Assembly (NCBI GenBank): GCA_033002965.1
Contig: JAURVB010003208.1
Span: forward strand, 1 to 64,000
DNA: 64,000 nucleotides
Direction of reading: 5' to 3'
DNA from: Piper betle
Lineage: Eukaryota > Streptophyta > Magnoliopsida > Piperales > Piperaceae
In this document: piece by piece, positions 24,969-35,470 of the stretch
How positions within the stretch are numbered: position 1 is the stretch's first letter
Layout of the letters: every line of letters starts with the position of its first letter
Translations under genes and position numbers: made by a program
Notes under the pieces: generated by a model
What the model saw: only the letters and a program-made list of their open reading frames with translations
What the model was told of the DNA's origin: nothing
Databases searched by the model: none

Positions 24969-25675
24969 GACATTTTTTTTGAACTAATGATAATAGCCTT
25001 GATATTTACTATAGTTATAGATTTTTAATATTTAAAGCTAAAGAAATATGAAATAAAAAATTTAGTATATTTTAGAAATTTAATTATTTTAGTTTCTATG
25101 ACTTCATGCTTTTACTTTTACTTTTGCCAATTATTTTTAAATTTCAATTCATGTTATATTATAATGCAAATAAACATAAAGTATAACCCTATTTATGGCT
25201 CAATTGTTTTTGGTGCCTTTAGATTATATATTGTTTATGAAATTTTAAAAAATACTATCGTAATTACCTTGGCTGTTGATTTATATTTAATAATTATAAA
25301 ATTTGAGTTATTAATCTTGGATAGTCTAATAGATGGCTTAATTGTTGATCATTATGTTTTTTGATATACCGACTATTATTTCACTTGAAATTAATTATAA
25401 TAGTCTTAAACTTTAGGAGCCAATTTATGTTACAATGTTACCCGAGTTAATAAGTAAATGTTCAGGTTTAATTCTGAAATAACTGCATATATAAAAATTG
25501 TATTAATTTAAAAATTGATATTTTAGTAAATCATCTTTGCATATATAGAATTATTATTTGGATTTAATGGTTGGCCTAATTCCTGATGATGAATTTTCAA
25601 ATAAATTGATTATTATTGTTATTGGCATAAAAGAAAACATTACATATACATAAATACTTAAATATAAGCTGCGTA
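24969..25675. other. AT-rich sequence, no gene seen
   Basis: This is the sequence into which the Tat-like element inserted, continuing from 10127. One 88-residue frame (25098-25364) is hydrophobic, lacks any motif and is probably chance. A Helitron 3' terminus could lie here but was not identified. Confidence 0.4.
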
Positions 25676-25684
25676 CCCGTTAAC

Positions 25685-26020
25685 ATGGCGTCGAACGAGA
25701 CTGTAGAGGTTCCACTGCTGCACGAGGGGGTGTGGATGGTCCAACTGTGGAGAAAGCTGATAAGCTAATTGACAGGAGGTTCAACAGGGGCTATCGTCGT
25801 CTGCAGAAGGCCCAGATAACTGGTTTAATTGTAAGCAACGCATCCCTTGATAATTTCATCCTACTCTTTTCTGAGTCATTTTGTTTATTGCCATGCATGC
25901 CAACTACTTGATGTTTGCATGATTTAGTCTGCAAAATGCGTTTGTTGCTCTGTTGTTGAAGGTGAAGGACCCTAAACAAGGGCGAAAGAAGTGAAGCATG
26001 CATCGGAATGATAAGAGAGG
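25685..26020 (+). pseudogene. two-exon 3' gene fragment of unknown function
   Basis: ATG at 25685 opens MASNETVEVPLLHEG. A shift at a run of five Gs (about 25726-25730) then changes frame, and the coding text continues as DGPTVEKADKLIDRRFNRG, then YRRLQKAQITGLI. A good donor follows (ATT/GTAAGC, near 25830), and an acceptor at TTGAAG/GTGAAGG (near 25963) gives the end VKDPKQGRKK and a TGA stop. The basic, charge-rich C-terminus suggests a conserved small protein or the last exons of a larger one. I do not recognise the family. The G-run shift may be a sequencing error or true decay. Confidence 0.5.
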
Positions 26021-27049
26021 CCGCCTCTATAGATGTTTGGCCATGGGATACTAATTTGGATATTGTTTGTATTCGTATTCTACCTAGCTGTCTTGGTAGT
26101 TGATGTCAGTTTCTATGTTTCTACGTAGTACTTAGTTTAGTTCTTTATTTTGTTCACTTTGTCTGTTTAGTGGCTGAAGTCATCTCTTTGTTTCTAGTTC
26201 CAAGACTATCATTATCAGGAATAAAAGGAGGACTAATATTCTATCATTATTAGAAATAAAAGGACTATTATTCTGACATTGAGTTTCGTTTGTAGTTCAG
26301 TTATAAATCATAGAAGAGTTGAACATCTTCACGAAAGCATTGATTTGTTGCACGCAAATCTCTGCAAACAACCTTTGAATGGGTTGTACATGTCAATTGC
26401 AATGACCAAATCTCTGGTCCTGGGCTTGCGAAGTAAGGTCCAAGGCCGATGCATCGGTGTATTTCGTGAACAGTCACTCATACTGGCTTAAAGTAATTTT
26501 TTTAAAAAAACTGTCACTCATACAGTACCTCGTAAAAAAGAAACTTCATCATAAACCATCCTTTCCAAATGATTAGGATCAGACAAAAATAAACACAAAA
26601 AATAATAATCAAGAAAATACAAAACACGCCTCTGGGTTTTCGATTTAAAACCGTACATTCAACAGTGACGGAAATGGCACCCTAAAGAAAGGGACGCAGG
26701 AGAATTTTACCTGCTCATCTCAACACATTACTATTGACAATCATATTTGTTCTTCTTACCTGTACGAAAAGAAATAAACTGCGAAAAAATGGATACAGAG
26801 CAAAAAGATCCCAAGCAATTTTACAAAACCTGACAGTTGGGGGAGTGAGTGCAGCCAGCCTCTCAAACATTGGCCCATAAAAGATCATTAACCATTAACA
26901 TATCAAGTGAGTAGCAAATAAACATTTTATTGCAATCCTCAAAGAATAAATAATTATGGGAAATCTCTTTTCCATCGTGGGGCAACCTGAGCCTTCAAAT
27001 GTGATCAAGGTGAAGGCCAATATAACTTTGCTCCGGCATCATGCTGATG
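26021..27049. other. intergenic sequence between convergent genes
   Basis: Probable 3' flanks of the + strand fragment on the left and the - strand UVR gene on the right. No repeat family or coding domain was recognised; the small frame at 26279-26491 shows no motif. Confidence 0.4.
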
Positions 27050-27207
27050 TCATTTACGGTATAAACTCCATGTTCTTATGATGCCTGGGATCATATTCGT
27101 TTTCAGGAGATTTAGCTCATTCAAAGGACTGAATATTTCCTGTAAATTTTTTTCAATCTACACATGGGCACCCTATCATAATCCTCAAACCAGAATTTTC
27201 AGGGAGT

Positions 27208-29280
27208 TTATCTCACCGCTGAACCAGCTATTTCTAACAATTTTTCTCCAGCAAGATTGAAACACATTACAATTGCCATTGGAACATGCCCAATTGCCTT
27301 CTCTGTTTTTCCCCCAAAGTTCTCAAATCCAAATTCTTCTTGAAGTTTTGCTCCTTCAGATCTCGCAGCTTCAACTTCTGTATGAAAGACAGCTGCCTCT
27401 TCAACTTCATTCAATTCAAGTGCTGCTGATTCCTCAGCTCTGGCAGCAGCTGCGGCTAGATGTAGCATCTCAAATCGAGTTTGAGCTGCCCCCTTTTTCT
27501 TAGACAATAAAAGTTCCTCATTCTTTCCAATTTCATCAACAATGCATTCTATATCATCCTCAATCTTCTTTAGGTCTGATATGGCAGTATCCAGTTTATT
27601 ATGAATGCTCTCCTTCTCTATGCCTAATACTTTTGCCTCAGCAGCTAGCTTTGCAGCTTCTTTGAAGTTTCTTGCGGCGGATGCAACCCTTTTCTCAATC
27701 TCTACCTCTGACCCTCTTTTTCAAGGAAATTCATCCGCTGCTTAGCAGAAGCAATTTCTTGTTGCATACTTGCACGTTTCAAAGATAAATCCTTCAAAGA
27801 ATGTAATTATATTTCAGGTTAAAACTTCCAAAAATTTGTGTCTAGAGAGATTATATTCTGGTGGAAAATGGCTTTTGAATAGATGGACGCTTCTAGGGAT
27901 ATACCATTGCAAACATCCAGAAATTATCTTCTAAAAAATGCACTCATATAGCATTTCTATGTGCCATTATGCATAACTATATCCAATTAGCTGTTGCCAG
28001 GCCAGAGGGACAATCTTTTAAAGAAAAAAACATCATCATCATCCACACCTTAGGCTAGAATTGACAGAAAGGATTTGATGGGTAATAGAAAGAGATAAGT
28101 ACGTGTAAAGAAGACAAGTCCACCATCAGAAATCGCAGTAGTGTATTTTCAATGGCATCAGATTTAAGGAAAATGAATTGCCAGATTCAACACACAGACG
28201 GACACCAGAATCAATACCAACAATAAAATGTGGAATCTACCAAACTTCAAATTTCATTCATTAGAAGCACCATTACAGTTACAAGACGACCAAATTACTA
28301 GGTTAAATCCACTTCTGAAGCTAGTAAAAAACTAAATTACCATAATTGAAAAAGCCCACCAATACTGTAAAACCATCATAAAGCTCACTAACATTTTCTA
28401 AGCAAACCCCAATTCCAGCTTCAACATTTTGCACCAAGCAATTATAAATTCACAAGTTATTTAAGAGATAACAATACTGACTAAATATATAACAGCCAAA
28501 AAAACAGGTCTATTATGAATGTAAGGTAATGGTATATATAACACTGGCTAACCTGTAAAGTAGCTCTAGCAGCAGAAACCTTTTGTCGAATAAGTTCAAC
28601 TTCCTCTGTCATTTTTTCAACAGACTCAGCCATTTGGATTCTGTCCTCCCTTGTTTTCAATAATGATGCAGACAGGCTCTTTCTCAGCTCAACATACTCA
28701 AAGTTTGCTTTTGCTTCAGCCATAACCATACTTGCCAGCTCCTTAAGTTTCAATTTTTTCTCCTCCTCTGAAGAAAACAAGTCTTCAGATTTTCTCTTCG
28801 TCAAAAATAAAGCTTCAGTTTCAAGTTCTATCTGAGATAAATGTGACTGCAGCTCATCATGTTTCTTATTGATCACAGATTGAGCCTCTTGATAACCATT
28901 TACCACAGCTGAAATCCTCTTTCCAACTTCTTCAATCATGCAATCATTTTCGACAATCTCCACTTCCTTTTGTCTGACCAAAACAAGCAGTTCTTCTAAT
29001 TCTTCAGATAGCTTATCTCTTCTTTCAGTCAAGGCATCTTTCATTTTTCTGTCGTCCTCAACTGATGCCTCAATTGATTCTTTCATTTTAAGATTCTACC
29101 TCTTTAATGAAATATGATTCGATATCCAATTCCATTTTCCTCGATTCCAATGATTCAGCTGATAAAATCCAAGCTTCCTGTCCTTGGATGACAATTCATT
29201 GGCTTTTCTTGAAATCATATCAGCAGTATCAGCAGCATCCTGCATGAAGCAAAAAATAATACAGGAATATATAAATTAAC

Positions 29281-29324
<44 letters not shown>

Positions 29325-31501
29325 CTATATTGTATCAGACCACTGACCATGAAAGAAATCATCGTTCAGAAAGTGTCTTGGGGAGAATTTCAGAGCATAT
29401 GATGTTTGTATACCAATTTTCTTTAGACGAAAAAGAAATTGATTATGCTAATAGGTAACTGCATTTTTCTTTTGACCACTGAAAGTCAGGTAATAGTGTC
29501 CTCAGATTGACAGTACGTAATCCAAATAAGAGGCCAAACTTAGTGAAACCAAAATGTAAATTCAATCGTTGCCACAATCTCTCATAAGTAGTTTTTCATA
29601 ACTAGAATTTCAGCCATTGTTCAGATATCAGAAGAAAATTTCATATCATATGCAATGTCATTGACTGCAGAGACATTTGTCATAAAGTTTATAATTTCTG
29701 CCACTTCAGGGGCATTGGCATATAATTTGCAGTTTCTGAAATACCCCATTATAATTCTTTGCACAACTTCTTGAACCTAATCCTGTGTAAGAAAGTTGTC
29801 GTAGTCACTCATTTTGGATGCATAATTTGAGTTTGTGGCAGGAAGATATAAAATAAGGTACTCTGAATCTAGATGGTAATTTTGATAACAATTTGCATGA
29901 GCAGGATATAAGTAAGAATTAAGAGTTTCCCATACATCCAGTAATTATCATGAACAAATTGGTCTTAGCTCAATGCTGAGATGACCAATAGAGAATCCGA
30001 CATAGTTGGTAATTACAAAAAGCAACAACTCATTCATGTCAACAACGTCAAATAGAGAGCACTTTAGAAATTCTAACCCAACCTTGTATTACCTAAGCTA
30101 GTATAGAATTTTCTATCAGTTCACTCATTGGCATAACTTATAAATTACAAGCTCAAAGTTCTACAAACTAATACTGTCTCTATGTTCCGATAATTAATAG
30201 AGAACCAGACATAATTGCTAATTACAAAAAGCAACAATTCATCCATTGCAAGTTGCAAAAACATCAAATAAGAGCAATTAAGAAATTCGACCTCATCGTT
30301 TGCATTTTCTGAGCAGGTGTGCAATTTGCTCTAAATTCAACTCATTGCCGTTACCCATAAGCAACCAAAACTCGATAAAAGTCTACAACAGAAGAAGTTA
30401 ACTCTACCAACTTCCGCTCACCTTGGCAAATGCTTCCAACATTGCAACACTATCCGCCTCGGCCTCAATTTGCATCTCCAGAGCACGCTGCATGACCAAG
30501 TCAATGGAATCGCACTCCTTCTCTGCATCTTTGTGAGCACCAAGAAACCCCAGCTTCTCTTGCTCAACCTCCAAAAGCCTTTCACTCACTGTCTCAGCTC
30601 TCTCAAAATCCTCGGCCTCACACGCCTCCTCCAGCTCCCTCTCCAGCTCCTTATACTTCTCCGCCGTTGAATTCACATCCTCCACCGCCTTCCTCCGCCG
30701 CCTCGCCGCCTCCTTCCTCGCCGCGGAAAGAGACGCCGCCGTCAGCATAATCTCCTCATGCTTGCTACATATACTCTCCCGAATCAAAACCAATCTCTCC
30801 TCCATTGAAAAAGGAGGAGATTCCTTTCCTCCTCCTTCATGAGATTTAATCACAACAATTGACGTTTCAATCCCACCAATATCATCAAGATTTGATTTTT
30901 CAATCCAACCATCATCGACCTGGTGGTTGGCATCCGGGGCAAGATTCGATTTTTCATCGGTCTCGTCTTCGACATTTGATTTTTCAACCCGACCAGGATT
31001 CGATTTTTCGTCCATCTGGTCTTCAATCGGCGGCAATTGAGAGATGCTACCTGCATGGTCCGGATCGGAATCCGGAATCCGGTGATGATCCTTAGGATCT
31101 TGATCATGCCGGTCGTCATCCTCCAACTCCTCGCCCACCGCGGCGCTTTCCCCGTCGAACGTGGAGGACCGAGACAAGGAGGCGGACACTCCATCTTCCC
31201 GAGCATCATCATCATGGCGGACGCCGCCGCCGGCGGAGCTCCGGGCGTAGCCGATCCGGACGGTGCCCCGCTTCTTCCTGCGGGCGCCGGGGCGGTAAGG
31301 GGGATCACCAGTGGCGGAAGCGGAAGGGGAAGGGGAAGGGAGGGGTTGGTCGGGAGAGGTGATGGTGAGATCGGAGAAGAGGTTCTCGTCGAGAGGTTGG
31401 GAGAGGCGATCGTCGAGATGGGCGGAGGAGGAGGAGAGGTCGTCGCCGAGGACGACCATGCCTTCGAAGAGGGATCCGAAGTCTTCTTCTCCGCCGGCCA
31501 T
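27208..31501 (-). CDS. UVR-motif coiled-coil protein (frames interrupted)
   Basis: A host gene on the minus strand. Exon 1 is 30422-31501 (ATG at 31501; the frame upstream starts only at a TTG), donor AAG/GTGAGC. Exon 2 is 28553-29239 (acceptor CATGCAG/GAT, donor CAG/GTTAGC). Exon 3 is 27208-27791 (acceptor TTGAAG/GAT). The N-terminus is acidic and serine/proline-rich, has a basic ARRKKRG patch and repeats EKSN four times (about residues 165-215). A UVR motif (UvrB/UvrC-type helical hairpin, LEEACEAEDFERAETVSERL) starts at residue 290. Exons 2 and 3 are long heptad-rich coiled coil. The protein would be ~780 residues, probably a cytosolic scaffold or tether; its function is not known to me. 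Three one-base frame breaks occur (near 29177, 29089 and 27722). A donor at the exon 3 end (GCG/GTGAGA) and an acceptor at 27140 would allow a further 30-codon exon (27050-27139). Confidence 0.75.
29287..29320. repeat. (TA)n microsatellite in an intron
   Basis: About seventeen TA dinucleotides lie in the intron between exons 1 and 2 of the UVR gene. The intron (29240-30421) otherwise shows no gene or repeat. Confidence 0.9.
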
Positions 31502-32592
31502 CTCGCCAGCCGGTAACAATTCGACGGCAGCCAATGCTGTGGCAAAACGGAACTTCGTTCTGTGTCTACACTCTACAGCGTAGACGACGAGTCTAGACGC
31601 CGCCGTTCCCCTTTTTATTCATTTATTTATTTATTTATTTATTTATTTTAGAGATTTGATTCTCCGACTCAATTCAATATCCTCGTGGAATCGGACCGAA
31701 GTGCTAATCTATGAACGAACGTAAAAAAAATGAATAACAAATTACCTCACATCAACAAAAAATAAAAAATTAAGATTAACAAATCATGCGAGGATAGAAA
31801 TTTACTTGACCAATTATTCAATCGAGCAATGAAAATGTGAGTCAATAAAATTAATAAATATTATTGATATTTTTAAACTTTATCACCCAAATTTAAGTTG
31901 GACTCCATTGATATTTTTTGGGGTTAAATGAGTAAAAAATTATATAGTAGATAAACTTAGTACATATGAAAATAGATAACTTTTATATTGAGATAATTTA
32001 ATACAACAATATTACTAATTTAAATAAGAAATAACTTATTAAAATGCACCGAGAGCAAACCTAACGGCCCAAGTTTTAAATCTATAACCCACTCCTAATC
32101 TTATACTGATAGGTACGTATTTGATATAATATTAAGTTGAGATTATCAATTTTATATCCTATTTCATATAATATTAAGTTGAGATTATCCATTCTATATC
32201 CTATTTCACTTTCAAACTAAAGAAAACTTTATTCAACTCTATAATCTTTTGAGTCAATTTCACTCTAAAATATTGCTTCGTGTGTGTCAAAATACATAGA
32301 GAGAGAGAGAGAGAGAAAGGCCTTTCCAAAAACTCTCATTGGGCAAAAATTTAGCAATAAATGAAGAGATACGCTTATCAAATTTGCTATATGCAGGCAA
32401 AATTCTATACATAAATACCGTTTTCTACTGTGTCATTTGAATCATTGGCATTTGCAATCTCTATGGAACACTTTCTCCTCACAATTGTTGTGTGATAAAA
32501 TAATCCTTGGCTATGCTGTTTTATCCATTTTGCCTTGAAGAAAACCTTTATTGTATTTCCAAATCTTCAAACTATTGTCCACTTTCTCCGTT
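31502..32592 (-). promoter_or_regulatory. 5' flank of the UVR gene, with simple repeats
   Basis: Intergenic sequence between two minus-strand genes. It holds an (ATTT)n run (about 31617-31650), a 43-bp tandem duplication with AATATTAAGTTGAGATTATC (about 32130-32205), and a (GA)n run near 32301-32318. CT-rich sequence around 31540-31600 in the gene's orientation probably includes the 5' UTR. No precise TATA box could be assigned. Confidence 0.4.
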
Positions 32593-33234
32593 TCACCTCC
32601 TCCATGATATTTTCGAGATTGCGCTCCCAATCACTCGTTGGGGTAACACTAAGATTTTCCTAAATACCACATGTAGACCCTCAAAATGAGCTCGGGCCGG
32701 TGAATTGACTCTAAGAAAGATAAGGAGGAGAATTGCAACTGTGATAAAACCAATGGCGGAAACTAATATTAGCTCCCACGAGAAGGAGTTTATCATCAAG
32801 ATTAGAGCCAACATGGAGGCAACACACATCGCAATGAAGGGCAAGGCAGCCATGTTTATGGCAAAAGGGACTACGAACACCAAGCCTAAAGTATTAGTCC
32901 AGGCTGCCACAATGATTAGAATTGCTGTGACTATTGAACTAAAGAGTTCTAAAGCATCCACTAGGATGAAGAAGTTGACGAGGGTTTTCCTTCTGAAGTG
33001 TGCTAAACCTTGAACACTACCTGAGCTTTCATATTGACCAGGAAGGGTGAAGATGGAGGCGAATGATACTGTTGCTATGAGTGTAGTAGCCACGAGAAGA
33101 TTGATGGCAGTGCTTCTGCATTTGCTTTCCACTTCTGGTCCAGGAGATCTTTGGTGTGTGGAAATACGTGCGGATATCGAATCAGGATTAAAATCAGAAC
33201 CATGAACTTCCATCACAGCCGAAGATATTGCAGC
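32593..33234 (-). CDS. PGG-domain exon of an ankyrin-repeat membrane protein (ACD6/ITN1-like)
   Basis: The last exon of a plant ankyrin-TM protein. The acceptor is TTGTACAG/GCTGC at 33234, and the frame runs to TGA at 32593. The PGG domain is clear: INLLVATTLIATVSFASIF followed by TLPGQY (canonical PPGG(Y), here LPGQY). Three further hydrophobic segments follow (LVNFFILVDALELFSSIV; LVFVVPFAINMAALPFIAM; LILVSAIGFITVAILLLIF), giving four membrane spans and a short basic tail. Proteins of this class act at the plasma membrane in defence, salicylate or stress signalling (family knowledge). The exon itself is intact. The ankyrin part upstream is fragmentary, so the locus is probably a pseudogene. 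Confidence 0.8.
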   Translation of the reverse strand, partial: AAISSAVMEVHGSDFNPDSISARISTHQRSPGPEVESKCRSTAINLLVATTLIATVSFASIFTLPGQYESSGSVQGLAHFRRKTLVNFFILVDALELFSSIVTAILIIVAAWTNTLGLVFVVPFAINMAALPFIAMCVASMLALILMINSFSWELILVSAIGFITVAILLLIFLRVNSPARAHFEGLHVVFRKILVLPQRVIGSAISKISWRR

Positions 33235-33598
33235 CTGTACAAGTTCCACAAATAATTAGCACGGTGGCAAAAATAATTTGGTCCTCAAAATTTCTAACCT
33301 CTATTGTTAGTTCAAGGGGGACATACTAATACATTTTGGTGTTAGTTGTTACTCTATTTTTAGTGTATCAGTCCCAAGTGTTGGAAAGAATTTCAATCTG
33401 GCTCCTTACCGATGCCTCCAAAATGCCATAATGTAAGCGTAAAGTAATTAAATAAAACACTTGCCTAATTTTTGACAAAATGTGGTTTTTTAATTTATTA
33501 AGTGGATCACCCGCTTAAATTTGTCACTTATTAAAACCAAAAATCAATCCCACTAATAATTGTTTGTAGGAAACAAATGCCCACTTTTAGTTTGTAGG
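33235..33598 (-). other. intron-like sequence of the ankyrin-PGG locus
   Basis: AT-rich sequence between the PGG exon and a hAT-type element. No coding domain was seen. Confidence 0.4.
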
Positions 33599-33599
33599 T

Positions 33600-34514
33600 C
33601 AAGAATCGGATCGAATCGGTTTTCCAGGGAGTCGGAATCGGAATCGGAATCGGTCTGAATCGGCCAAGAATCGGTTCAGTTGAATCGGTCCAAATTAATT
33701 TAATCGGTCATATATAATAATTTGACAATTTATAATATAAATATATTAAAATTGGGTATTGATGTTATTTTGATATTATTCTGTGTATTATAGTTTCTGA
33801 TATTTTTAAATATTTTTTAAGATTTTTTTAAATTATTTAGAATTAATTATTATTTTTGACTCGAGTTAGACTCGAGTCAACTTTTAATTACGAGAATGCC
33901 ACTCTTTACCCCCGCCGCCGCCGCCGCCGGCCCGGTCGGCGGCGAGTCTCGCGGCGGCGATGTCAGAGGATGTCGGCAGCCCGGTCGGACGAACAGTCAG
34001 CGGCCCGCAGCCGGCGGCGAGGCGGCCCGGAGCGGCGGCGAGTCGGCGGCGAGTCGCGGCGATTCGTGCGTCACAGCCCGATTCGGTCCGGCCACACTTC
34101 GGCGGCGACGTTGCGAGGTCGGCGGCGAGGTCGGTAGCCCGGTCGGCGGCGAGCCCGGAGTCGGGGAGCACGGCGGAGGGCGGAAACGGGCGGCGGCGGG
34201 CGGACGAGCGGCGGCGGCGTGGGGGAGCGGGTTTGATTTTAGGTTTTTAAAATCCAAATTACCATTTTACCCATGCTTAAATAATTTAATAAAAATCATA
34301 CCTAGGGTATTTTAGTAATTTCATTAAAAAACCGATTCCGATTTAAATCGGCCGATTCCGATTCCGAGTTAAATCGGTCGGAATCGGCCGAACTCGGCCG
34401 ATTCCGAGCCGATTCGGGGCCGACCGAGTCGGCCCTAAATCGGATCGGCATCGCGCCGATCCGATTTAAATCGGCTGATTCCGCACGGAATCGGCCGATT
34501 CGTGCAACAGTGAG
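33600..34514 (-). mobile_element. non-autonomous hAT-type element, reverse orientation
   Basis: Same family as 23567-24361 and 50863-51851, in opposite orientation. The left end has AATCGGATCGAATCGG and CAGGGAGTCGG text matching the 3' ends of the others. The shared module is inverted (about 33720-33898), followed by a GC-rich (GCC/GGC)n tract (33900-34230). The right end (34320-34512) packs about fourteen AATCGG/CCGATT motifs and ends in GTGCAACAGTG. It sits in the ankyrin-PGG locus between the ankyrin and PGG exons. Exact ends and target duplication could not be fixed. Confidence 0.8.
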
Positions 34515-34565
34515 ATAAACCATGTGAAAAAGGAAGAAGCGAAATGGGCAAGAAGGGACCGGAGC

Positions 34566-34760
34566 TCAAACTATTAGAGCTAGTAGTCGGAAGCTGCCCT
34601 CCTTATTTCTAGAGTATGCAATAGAAAAGCCCAATTTCAGTAGCTTACGAACTGCTTTAATTATACGTAAATACGAGGCGAGGTGGAGTGGCGTATCCCC
34701 ATCCCTATCAACACAGGAAACAATTTCCGGAACCATTTCCGTCAACTTCAAGGCCACATC
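34566..34760 (-). pseudogene. ankyrin-repeat exon fragment
   Basis: In reverse frame, VALKLTEMVPEIVSCVDRDG is followed by DTPLHLASYLRIIKAVRKLL. The GDTPLHLAS core is the ankyrin-repeat signature and fits the repeats that precede a PGG domain. The frame is cut abruptly at its 5' side (34760) by a TRIM-like element and runs to a stop at 34566. Together with 32593-33234 it makes a broken ACD6/ITN1-like locus. There is no start codon and no further repeats upstream. Confidence 0.7.
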
Positions 34761-34762
34761 CC

Positions 34763-35128
34763 GTTGGGCTCCTTTGGGCCCTCAAAAAGAACTTGAAACA
34801 ACTAAAGGAGGCTTGTAATATGTGTTAGAGGGTTGTCTTAATTCGAAAGCTAGCTTAAGAAATAAGATTATCTTATTAGCTTGTATATAAGTCATCAATA
34901 CTAATCACGACTAATGTGAGATAAACTTAACAATTTCCCTTCACACATCAGGTGACCTCAAAACTATTGTTGTCTAGTAATTTTCCCTTCATTAGACGGA
35001 ACCCGCGTGTCATTATCTGACAAACTCCCCTTAAACTGTCAAGCGAAACCCACGAAGACGATTTCCACAATTCGGTGTAGGCAAACACCAAAAGCCACTA
35101 GGTTCTAATACCACTAAAGGGTCTAACA
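34763..35128 (-). mobile_element. second TRIM-like element, one LTR plus primer site
   Basis: Homologous to 8415-9039: LTR copy 34763-34932 (GTTGGGCTCCTTTGGGCCC start, ..AAACTTAACA end), interior with TCACACATCAGGTG and AAACTCCCCTTAAA, and a reversed primer site at about 35102-35115 (TTCTAATACCACT). The second LTR is reduced to a short remnant (GGGTCTAACA). The insertion truncates the ankyrin exon at 34760. Confidence 0.7.
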
Positions 35129-35470
35129 CATATGGAAGTGATCAATGTGATTTTTATGGATGTTTATTAGCTAGTAAATATAACCATAAATAAAAAAATT
35201 GTAACAATGTATGCATCACTTTAGCACTGAGTCTAGTTTTTTCACTAATCAATCAAAATCCATGTCTGTTTGGACTTTGCTTTTATCCTTCACTCAATGA
35301 TCAAGTACTTATTGCAAGACTAAAAACTTCTATTGTAAAACTTCTGTACCAAACTTGAGTACCCACAGTATAATCCACAGCAATTACGGAAGAAAAAATA
35401 GAGTAAAAGGATGAATTGTCTTTAATGTCATAAAACAAAGAATTTTATCTCGGGCACAAATGAGATGGAA
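35129..35470. other. no recognised feature
   Basis: AT-rich sequence right of the TRIM-like element; no ankyrin text continues here. Confidence 0.35.

Noticed and set aside
31502..31534. Upstream extension of the UVR protein
   Set aside because: It begins at TTG, not ATG. The first ATG is at 31501.
30850..31545. 231-residue minus frame and + strand frames over the UVR exon 1
   Set aside because: They are shadows of the real exon: the UVR motif and splice donor belong to the other frame.
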